A DNA stretch of 20,564 nt from Bacteroidales bacterium M5 (lineage in GTDB: Bacteria > Bacteroidota > Bacteroidia > Bacteroidales > Muribaculaceae): contig LUJP01000017.1 of the NCBI GenBank assembly GCA_001689535.1, positions 1-20,564 on the forward strand, given 5' to 3'. Each line of letters begins with the position of its first letter. Within the stretch, counting starts at the first letter, position 1. Under the pieces are notes generated by a model that was not told the origin of the DNA, ran no database searches, and saw nothing but the letters and a program-made list of their open reading frames with translations. Below, one piece after another: positions 1-6,119 of the stretch. Made by a program: the position numbers and the translations under genes.

Positions 1-827
1 ACAATCGTTATGAAACACCCTCTAAGTTCCTGCTGTGAACGGATTTCAAAGTCGTTGTCGGCATCCTCTTTTATTTTATGGCGCGTGCGTAGCACTTCGG
101 TGATTGCGTCGATGGTCTCGTCGGTCTGATTCTCATCGGCCGCACTCGCGAAGATTCCTTGGATATAGTCTATGGCAAGTATGCGTTTCATTACCGTGGT
201 ATAGGGGGCTATGACCACGTCGTCCTGATCCTGACCCATGGAGTTGGTGCCTTTTGATTCCAGCACACCGATTACCGTAAGTGGAATTTTGCCGAAACGT
301 ATCACACGTCCTATCGGATCATCGCCGTTAGGAAACAGGTTGTCGACCACGGTCTTTCCAAGAATACACACTTTTGCCGCCGACTTTATGTCGTGGTCGG
401 TAAACATCGCGCCGTCTTTTACCTTGAATTTCCGTATGTCAAGATAATCCGTGGTCACGCCGTAAATCGACGAGGGATAATTGTTGTTGCCGTTGACAAG
501 CTGGCCACCCGAGTTTACCGAGGGGGATATGGCCGCCACTCCGGGCAGCTCCTTGAGCGCCTCGTAGTCCGATACTTCAAGGGTCTGCATGTCGTCGGCG
601 CTCTGGCGCACGCCGCCGCGCTGCATGTTTCCGGGATGAATCATTATCATGTTTGATCCCATCTCGGAAATCTGCGCCTTAATGCTGTTCTTGGAGCCCT
701 GGCCTATGGCAAGCATGGTGATGACCGACGCCACGCCTATTATGATGCCGAGCATGGTGAGGAAGCACCGCAGTTTGTTGTTGTTAAGGGCCTTGAGCGC
801 TATTTTAAGTAAATTGGCTAAATTCAT
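1..827 (-). CDS. MacB-type ABC transporter permease (3' end outside window)
   Basis: Membrane subunit of a tripartite macrolide/peptide-type exporter, expected in the inner membrane. The start codon is at 825-827 and the frame runs open to the window edge, giving about 275 visible residues. I read the N-terminus as MNLANLLKIALKALNNNKLR, followed by a first membrane segment containing GIIIGVASVITML, the hallmark of the MacB/FtsX N-terminal region. After it comes a large extracytoplasmic domain with the family motifs NMIMIHPG, ILGKTVVDNLFP and DPIGRVIRF (MacB periplasmic core domain). The C-terminal membrane segments lie beyond base 1. Only 2 bases separate it from the ATPase stop, so it is cotranscribed with the ATPase, adaptor and TolC-like channel. 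The substrate cannot be told from sequence. Family assignment is firm; an export role is inferred from the operon. Confidence 0.93.
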   Translation of the reverse strand, partial: MNLANLLKIALKALNNNKLRCFLTMLGIIIGVASVITMLAIGQGSKNSIKAQISEMGSNMIMIHPGNMQRGGVRQSADDMQTLEVSDYEALKELPGVAAISPSVNSGGQLVNGNNNYPSSIYGVTTDYLDIRKFKVKDGAMFTDHDIKSAAKVCILGKTVVDNLFPNGDDPIGRVIRFGKIPLTVIGVLESKGTNSMGQDQDDVVIAPYTTVMKRILAIDYIQGIFASAADENQTDETIDAITEVLRTRHKIKEDADNDFEIRSQQELRGCFITI

Positions 828-829
828 CG

Positions 830-1579
830 TCAATCTTTCTCTGTGGGTAAGCTTTCAAATGCCTCACGTGCCGAGCGGGGGCATTCGTTGATGGTGTCAG
901 ACACAATTTTGCCGTCGCGGAGCGCGATATTGCGTGAGGAGTATAACGCGAGTTCGGGATTGTGGGTCACAAATATGATTGTTCTCCCTTTGGCGTGGAG
1001 CTCCTGAAACAGCGAGAGGATGCTGAACGATGTGCGGGTGTCGAGATTTCCGGTAGCCTCATCGGCAAGTATGATTACCGGATTGTTGACCAGGGCGCGG
1101 GCTATCGCCACACGCTGTTGCTGGCCGCCCGACATCTGGTTGCTTTTGTGGTTCAGGCGTTCTCCGAGTCCCACGGCTTTGAGGGCGTCAACGGCAAGGC
1201 GCCGGCGTTCGTCGGCCTTTATCGCCGGATTGTAGAGCAGGGGCAGTTCCACGTTTTCAATCGCGGTGGTTTTCGGCAGCAGGTTATAGTTCTGAAATAC
1301 GAATCCTATTTTCCTGTTTCGAGTCACTGCGCGCTGATTTTTCGACATCGACTGCACAGAAACGCCGTCGAGCAGATATTCGCCTGAGGTAGGGGTGTCG
1401 AGTCATCCCAGAATGTTCAGCAGAGTAGATTTGCCGGAACCGGAGGTTCCCATTATGGTGACGAACTCCCCCTCGCGGATGGTGAGCGACACGCCGCGCA
1501 ATGCCTTGACCTTTTCATCTCCCACTATGAATTCGCGGCGCAGGTTCTCGATTCTGATTATTGCTTTGCTTTGGGTCAT
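830..1579 (-). pseudogene. MacB-type ABC transporter ATPase, interrupted by in-frame TGA at codon 59
   Basis: Energy-coupling subunit of the exporter. Reading from the ATG at 1577-1579 gives a 249-residue LolD/MacB-type ATPase (250 codons with the stop), the usual length. Motifs in order are Walker A GTSGSGKST (codons 44-52), Q-loop FVFQNYNLL, signature MSGGQQQR, Walker B VIILADEATGNLD and H-loop FVTHNPE. Codon 59 is TGA (bases 1403-1405) within LLNILG-stop-LDTPTSG, where relatives usually have Cys or Gly, so one base (for example TGC to TGA) explains it. No frameshift is present: both halves are in one frame and every downstream motif is conserved. An ATG at 1357 could start a 175-residue product, but this would lack Walker A. 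The start lies 3 bases after the adaptor stop. This is either a recent nonsense mutation or a base-call error. Other genes here use TGA as a normal stop. Confidence 0.85.
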
Positions 1580-1582
1580 GGC

Positions 1583-2761
1583 TTATTTTTTCTTTTTGTT
1601 TCGGCCCGGGGGCTGCGGGGCGAAAGGACTCTGTTCATTATCGGGGCGGGCTGCTGCCTGCGGCGCAGCAGTGTAGTCGAGGGCCACCACCGTGCCTTCT
1701 GAAATTCCGTTGGTGATTTCTGTTTTTATTCCGTTGCTCGCGCCGGTAGTCACGGCCGTAGGTATGAGTTTTCCGCCATCTACCACCCACACGCATTTCT
1801 GGTCCTTCTCAAGTTTGAGGTCGGCTGCGTCGCCTTGCGGCTGGGGCAGATTCTTGTCGTCGTTGCGCTGTTCGGGCTCGAATGTGAATGCTTTTGTGGG
1901 AAGCAGCAGTGCATCCTTCTGGCGCATGACATAGATTGTGAGATTAGCCGTAAGGCCGGGAATTAGCTTGTGGTCGGGATTCGGGGCGGCTACCACCACC
2001 TCATACGTCACCACGTTGCTCTCGGTGGTGGGATTGAGGCGTACCTGCGTCACGTGACCCTCAAACAGTTCATCGGAATATGCGTCGACGGAAAAAGTCA
2101 CCGCCTGGCCTACTTTCACCTGGCCTATGTCGGCCTCGTCGACATTTCCTATCACCTGCATATTGTCGAGGTCGGCGATGGTGTACAGGTTGGCCACATT
2201 CATATTGGATACCACAGTCTGGCCCACTTCGACCTCGCGCGAAATCACAATACCGTCGATCGGAGAGTAGATTTCGGCATAATTCAGGTTTTTCGCGGCG
2301 CGTACTCGGTCGGCTTTTGCTTTGTCGTAGGCAGTTTTGGATACTTCCAGGTCTTTTTGTGAGGTCTGGAATTCATAGTCGCTAATAAGCTGCTTGTCGT
2401 GAAGGGCCTTGTCGCGCTTATAGTTTGTGAGATTGTATTCGTAGGTGAGGCGAGCCGATTCCACATTGGCCTCCGCACTCGAAAGGTCGCTCTGCAGCAG
2501 GGTCTTCTCGATTTCCGCTATGAGCTGCCCTTTGGTCACCACGGAATTATAGTCGGCATAGAGTTTGTCAATTATACCTGTCACCTGTGTGCCCACGTCT
2601 ACCTGCGTCACAGATTCGATGGTGCCGGTAGCGGTAACAGTCTCCGTGAGTTCGCCGCGTTCCGCCCTGACGGTCTCAAGGCTCACCGCTTCTTTTTCAT
2701 TACAGGCCGCCAGTATCATGAGGAACGAGACGGCAAATGCATGTGAGATTCTGTTTGTCAT
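1583..2761 (-). CDS. Periplasmic adaptor (membrane fusion) lipoprotein of the tripartite exporter
   Basis: A 392-residue HlyD/MacA-type adaptor that would link the MacB-type inner-membrane subunits to the TolC-like channel. The N-terminus is a lipoprotein signal with lipobox LAAC (Cys20), so it is predicted to be lipid-anchored. Next come a barrel-sandwich half (ATGTIESVTQVDVGTQVTG), a coiled-coil hairpin at roughly residues 95-160 rich in Ala, Lys and Asp, the second lipoyl half (IYSPIDGIVISREVEVGQTV) and beta-barrel/membrane-proximal domains. The C-terminus is a Pro-rich tail ending in four lysines. It starts 27 bases after the TolC-like gene and ends 3 bases before the ATPase start, so it belongs to the same operon. 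Family call is strong; the transported substrate is unknown. Confidence 0.94.
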   Translation of the reverse strand: MTNRISHAFAVSFLMILAACNEKEAVSLETVRAERGELTETVTATGTIESVTQVDVGTQVTGIIDKLYADYNSVVTKGQLIAEIEKTLLQSDLSSAEANVESARLTYEYNLTNYKRDKALHDKQLISDYEFQTSQKDLEVSKTAYDKAKADRVRAAKNLNYAEIYSPIDGIVISREVEVGQTVVSNMNVANLYTIADLDNMQVIGNVDEADIGQVKVGQAVTFSVDAYSDELFEGHVTQVRLNPTTESNVVTYEVVVAAPNPDHKLIPGLTANLTIYVMRQKDALLLPTKAFTFEPEQRNDDKNLPQPQGDAADLKLEKDQKCVWVVDGGKLIPTAVTTGASNGIKTEITNGISEGTVVALDYTAAPQAAARPDNEQSPFAPQPPGRNKKKK

Positions 2762-2788
2762 ATATATGAATGGATAGTTGTATTGAAA

Positions 2789-4081
2789 TCAGGGCAGTGT
2801 TACCGTTGCGTTACGGTAGAACTCCACCATTTTCTGGCCAAGCATGGCCATATATTTTGCCTGAAGCACAGTGTGACGGGCCTCGATATAGGAATTGTGG
2901 GCCGTCATGAGCTCCACTGTGTTCACGTATCCGAGATTGAACCGTTCGTTGGTAAGCTCGTCGCTCAGCCGGGCCGATTCAAGCTGGGTCTCCGCTGCCG
3001 AATACCGTGACTGGGCGGATTGTGTGTCAATATACCAGTTTTCCACAAGCTGGGCTATGTCGGTCTGTCGCTGGTTTATGTCAAGTTGCGCGTTGAGGTT
3101 GGCCACACGCGCCTGGGCCACGGCTGTCTTGGTCTTTTTATTGTCGAATATGGGTATTGACAGGGTGAGTCCGAGAGATTCGTTCAGTCCTTTCTTCATT
3201 GAGGAGCCGAAAGCGTCCCCCGGAGCATAATAACCGGTTCCGACTCCGGCGTTGAGCGATATCTTAGGCATGCGTCCCGCTTTGGCTATAGCAATATCAA
3301 GGTCTGACGATGATTTCTCTATCTCAAGTGCTTTGATGCGCAGATCGGTATCAAGGGCCATCCTGTAGCTCTCGGCAATCGGCGGGAGCGCGGCGAGCAC
3401 CTGCGCTGCGTCCCACTCCACGTCGGCCAGCCTTATCTCCGTCTCGATTCCGAGCTCAAGGAGCTGTTTGAGTTCCATCAGGCGTGAATCGTATGTGCTT
3501 TGTGCGTTGACCAGAGCGTATTTGTCCTGCTCATATTGTGAGTTCAGCTGTGCATAATCCACTCTCGAGATTTTTCCGGCCTCCATAAGCTCCCTGGCAC
3601 GTTCGCTCTGGGCGAGGCTCACTTTTGCAGCTTCTTTATATATACCGATTGATTCCTTTGCGTAGAGAATGTTGATATATACCTGAAGCAGGTCGGTTTC
3701 AAGCGTGCGCATCATCTGGCCGGTGGTGAGGCGGTTGATTTCTGTGCGCAGTTTGCTTTGTTTGATGGTGTTCTCGCGTTGGCCGCCGTTCCATACAGTC
3801 CATCCGGCGTTAAGTCCGTAAGAACTGTTGTAGGAGTTTTTGGTGATTTCCTTCCAGGGATAATTGGAAACCGAATGGGTAGTGGCAAAATCGAGAGTCG
3901 GCTCCCATTGGGCTTTTGATTCCTCGAGTGTGTACTCCGACGATAGTTCCGTAAGCCGTGATTTCTGAAGGGAGATATTGTGCTCCCGGGCATACTCCAC
4001 GCAATCGGAATATGTCCATGTCTGCGCGGCTCCGGAGATTGCGGCGAGCGATACCATCGATGATATTACGTATCTTTTCAT
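2789..4081 (-). CDS. TolC-family outer-membrane efflux channel
   Basis: A 430-residue outer-membrane efflux protein, first gene of the exporter operon. It begins with a cleavable signal peptide (MKRYVISSMVSLAAISGAAQ) followed by WTYSDCVEYAREHNISLQ, the classic TolC-family start in which the first helix of the mature protein carries the conserved ALxxN-like segment. The rest is two repeats of long Ala/Gln/Glu-rich helices. The second repeat includes ISLNAGVGTGYY and LTLSIPIFDNKKTKTAVAQA, matching the outer-membrane strand plus helix pattern. Length is typical. Upstream, 4082-4216 carries a direct-repeat pair and a promoter-like box, suggesting control by the adjacent LytTR regulator. Which pump it serves is inferred from the operon. 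Confidence 0.94.
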   Translation of the reverse strand: MKRYVISSMVSLAAISGAAQTWTYSDCVEYAREHNISLQKSRLTELSSEYTLEESKAQWEPTLDFATTHSVSNYPWKEITKNSYNSSYGLNAGWTVWNGGQRENTIKQSKLRTEINRLTTGQMMRTLETDLLQVYINILYAKESIGIYKEAAKVSLAQSERARELMEAGKISRVDYAQLNSQYEQDKYALVNAQSTYDSRLMELKQLLELGIETEIRLADVEWDAAQVLAALPPIAESYRMALDTDLRIKALEIEKSSSDLDIAIAKAGRMPKISLNAGVGTGYYAPGDAFGSSMKKGLNESLGLTLSIPIFDNKKTKTAVAQARVANLNAQLDINQRQTDIAQLVENWYIDTQSAQSRYSAAETQLESARLSDELTNERFNLGYVNTVELMTAHNSYIEARHTVLQAKYMAMLGQKMVEFYRNATVTLP

Positions 4082-4123
4082 TGCAGTTTAGAGTTTATTA
4101 TGAACAAGCTCTTATTTTCACCG

Positions 4124-4131
4124 CAATATTA
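4124..4131 (-). promoter_or_regulatory. Candidate -7 box of the exporter operon
   Basis: On the minus strand this reads TAATATTG, one mismatch from the Bacteroidota -7 consensus TAnnTTTG, about 43 bases upstream of the TolC-like start codon. No clear TTTG -33 element is seen. Instead the LytTR-like repeat pair sits 28 bases further upstream, as expected for an activator-dependent promoter. Inferred from position and consensus only. Confidence 0.4.
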
Positions 4132-4139
4132 TAGTAAAG

Positions 4140-4175
4140 AAGGCGACCGGTGAAAAAACTTCAACCAATCGCCTT
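4140..4175. other. Imperfect stem-loop between regulator gene and exporter operon
   Basis: AAGGCGA at 4140-4146 pairs with TCGCCTT at 4169-4175. An inner GGTGAA/TTCAACC helix extends the stem with a bulge. On the plus strand it is followed by a short T run. On the minus strand, the direction of both flanking operons, the tail is only CTTTACT. It may be a weak terminator for the kinase-regulator operon, or chance pairing around the regulator site that overlaps it. Confidence 0.3.
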
Positions 4176-4189
4176 TTTCGTTCAACGAA
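4160..4189 (-). promoter_or_regulatory. Putative LytTR-binding direct repeat upstream of the exporter operon
   Basis: Two 9-base repeats on the plus strand, TTCAACCAA at 4160-4168 and TTCAACGAA at 4181-4189, are exactly 21 bases start to start. LytTR-family regulators (AgrA, ComE, AlgR types) typically bind two such repeats separated by about two helical turns. An equivalent pair at the same spacing lies upstream of the histidine kinase at 6072-6101. The site sits about 80-108 bases before the TolC-like start. It most likely binds the LytTR protein encoded next door. Confidence 0.62.
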
Positions 4190-4216
4190 CAGTGTCGCCG
4201 AATTATGAAACAATTG

Positions 4217-4939
4217 TTATTTTGAGGTTTTGCCTATGGCACGGGTGGTAAGATATTGCTGGAAGGCAGCCTTGTAGCTGTCGCCTACAGGAATATGATT
4301 CTCGGCATCCATGATAACCCGGTTGCGTTCTATCTGCTCCACACGGTCCATATTTATAATGTAGGAACGGTGTACCTGGAGAAAATTGGGAGTAAGACGC
4401 TCCTTTATCGCGGCAAATGAGCTAAGGGTCACGAGCGGCATGGTTTTGCCGGCAATATGTATTTGCAGATATTCGCCGTAGCCTTTTATAAAACGGATCT
4501 CTGAAAGCGATATGCGCACGTAGCGGTAGTCGGTTTTGATAAAAAGCGATTCCGCAGGCTCGGAGTGGGGTGCTGTGTGCGAAGCAGATAAGGACACAGC
4601 CTTGTTGACAGCTGTGGTGAACTCGGCAAAGCCGTAGGGTTTCAGCAGATAGTCCACAGCCGATACCTTGTAGCTCTCCACCGCATACTGGGGATAGGCC
4701 GTAATGAATATTACCATCGGTGGGGCCGACAGTGTTTTCACAAAGTCCATGCCGTTGAGGTCGGGCATGTTGATATCGGTGATTATAAGGTCTATTTCGT
4801 TTTCCAGAAGGAAGCCTGCCGCTTCAATTCCGTTTCCGCATGCGGCGGTCAGCTGCAGAGCGGGAGTCTTCTCCACATAATTCTTCAGCTTTTCCAGAGC
4901 GATAGGTTCGTCGTCGATTATCAGGGTTCTGAGGGGCAT
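4217..4939 (-). CDS. LytTR-family response regulator
   Basis: A 240-residue transcription factor of the LytR/AlgR class. The receiver domain covers residues 1 to about 120, with the acidic pair in LIIDDEP, the phospho-acceptor Asp55 in LIITDINMPD, Thr at FITAYPQ and Lys in the LLKP motif. A short linker leads to a LytTR DNA-binding domain at about 130-235, with hallmark segments YVRISLSEIRFIKGYGEYLQ, FLQVHRSYIINMDRVEQI and IPVGDSYK. Its start overlaps the end of the kinase gene by 19 bases, so the pair is translationally linked. Matching direct repeats ahead of the kinase and ahead of the exporter operon are the obvious candidate targets. Function is firm at family level; targets are inferred. 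Confidence 0.95.
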   Translation of the reverse strand: MPLRTLIIDDEPIALEKLKNYVEKTPALQLTAACGNGIEAAGFLLENEIDLIITDINMPDLNGMDFVKTLSAPPMVIFITAYPQYAVESYKVSAVDYLLKPYGFAEFTTAVNKAVSLSASHTAPHSEPAESLFIKTDYRYVRISLSEIRFIKGYGEYLQIHIAGKTMPLVTLSSFAAIKERLTPNFLQVHRSYIINMDRVEQIERNRVIMDAENHIPVGDSYKAAFQQYLTTRAIGKTSK

Positions 4940-6009
4940 TGGATGGGAATTGCAAGGTTTACGGTGTAAGTGGTGTCGGTCTTCTGGAGTTCGAGGACCG
5001 CTTTATTGCCATAGAGCAGGGCGAGGCGCCGGCGTATGTTCTGTAACCCTATGCCGGAGTGCTCAAGGTCGTCGCTTGTTTTGGCATGGTTGCTGTTGGC
5101 GCAGCTGAAAAGAATGGCGTTGGCGGTTATTTCCATTTTCACAGCTATGAATGAGGCTTCCTGGTAGCTTACGCCATGTTTGAACGCGTTTTCAATGAAC
5201 ACCAGAAACAGAAGTGGAGGCAATGAGATGCCTGCGGCTGCTTTCCTGTCAGGGAAACGGGAAGTGACGCTTACCAGCTTTTCGGGAAAGCGCAGTCTCA
5301 TAAGGTTGAGATAATTATTCAGAAAGTCGATTTCTTCCGAGAGTGTGATTGTCTGCCGGGAGCTTTCGTAGAGCATATACCGCATGAGGTGCGACATGTC
5401 GATAATCATAGACTGGGCCTTTTCCGGATTGATTTCGATCATGCCGTGAATATTGTTGAGCATATTCATGTAGAAATGCGGATTTATCTGGGCCTTGAGA
5501 TAGGCAAGCTGATTTTCTGCATTTGCCTTCATGAGGCTCTCTTTTTCCAGCTTGTCATCAAATCGCTGAAACATCAGGGCTACGGCAAGATTGCACCCCA
5601 CCACAAGCAGTGCGTAAGTAAAGTCTAAAAACAGAGGCAGCGGCAACAGCGGACGCAGATGGGGATGAGGACGGGGGCGGTTTTCTTCGGGAAGCATCTC
5701 GATTATATGTACGAAATCGAGATATTGATATATCCAGATGAGTATGACCACTCCGGCTGTGGAAAGGAAATAGGGCAGAATCCTGTTCCTCAACAGAAGG
5801 CGCGGAATAAGCAGATTGTTGTTGATAAGAAAAAGAATCAGGAACGGTACGAAAGTATGAGCCATATGCCTGATTACATCCATGTCGACCAACGCCACCG
5901 ACATCTGGGCGCGGTTTCGCATGGCGTCGAGCAGATAGAGTCCTATGGCTATGAGCCACAGAACCAGGTAGACGATGGTTTCGGTTGAACGGTTGCGGGT
6001 CGGCGACAT
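4921..6009 (-). CDS. LytS/YehU-type membrane sensor histidine kinase
   Basis: Sensor partner of the LytTR regulator. About 362 residues if started at the ATG at 6007-6009. A TTG two codons upstream (6015) is possible but less likely. The N-terminal third has four predicted membrane segments (around 12-28, 50-66, 80-98 and 125-148) with a His/Pro-rich loop (about residues 106-122) between the third and fourth. A short coiled coil then leads to the His_kinase domain, whose phospho-accepting His178 lies in AQINPHFYMNMLNNIHGMI (usual form NPHFLFN). The ATPase domain shows the N-box FIENAFKHG and the G-box SGIGLQNIRRRL. No periplasmic sensor domain is visible, so the signal is probably sensed in or near the membrane. 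It is presumably autoregulated through the repeats at 6072-6101. Confidence 0.94.
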   Translation of the reverse strand: MSPTRNRSTETIVYLVLWLIAIGLYLLDAMRNRAQMSVALVDMDVIRHMAHTFVPFLILFLINNNLLIPRLLLRNRILPYFLSTAGVVILIWIYQYLDFVHIIEMLPEENRPRPHPHLRPLLPLPLFLDFTYALLVVGCNLAVALMFQRFDDKLEKESLMKANAENQLAYLKAQINPHFYMNMLNNIHGMIEINPEKAQSMIIDMSHLMRYMLYESSRQTITLSEEIDFLNNYLNLMRLRFPEKLVSVTSRFPDRKAAAGISLPPLLFLVFIENAFKHGVSYQEASFIAVKMEITANAILFSCANSNHAKTSDDLEHSGIGLQNIRRRLALLYGNKAVLELQKTDTTYTVNLAIPIQCPSEP

Positions 6010-6033
6010 ATTCAATTTTTTCGGTTACACGTT

Positions 6034-6041
6034 GTAAATGT
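6034..6041 (-). promoter_or_regulatory. Candidate -7 box of the kinase-regulator operon
   Basis: On the minus strand this reads TACATTTA, one mismatch from TAnnTTTG, about 24 bases ahead of the kinase ATG. The LytTR-like repeat pair begins 30 bases upstream, almost the same distance as at the exporter promoter (28). That parallel supports both assignments, though each box alone is weak. Confidence 0.4.
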
Positions 6042-6071
6042 AAGCGAAATCAGGTTTCGGAAGCCTGAAAA

Positions 6072-6101
6072 TTCAACTAAACGGCGTTTTTGTTCAGCGA
6101 A
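6072..6101 (-). promoter_or_regulatory. Putative LytTR-binding direct repeat upstream of the kinase-regulator operon
   Basis: TTCAACTAA at 6072-6080 and TTCAGCGAA at 6093-6101 are 21 bases start to start. They match the exporter-operon pair at 15 of 18 repeat positions, and the 12-base spacers share a GCnTTTTT-like core. The pair lies 63-92 bases upstream of the kinase ATG, suggesting autoregulation by the LytTR protein. Confidence 0.6.
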
Positions 6102-6119
6102 ACGGGCTACGTCCTGACT

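Noticed and set aside
1403..1405. TGA as selenocysteine or as a reassigned sense codon
   Set aside because: A Cys position in an ABC ATPase is not a known selenoprotein site and I see no recoding element. TGA ends several other genes here (kinase, phosphatase, flippase-like protein, recombinase), so the standard code applies.
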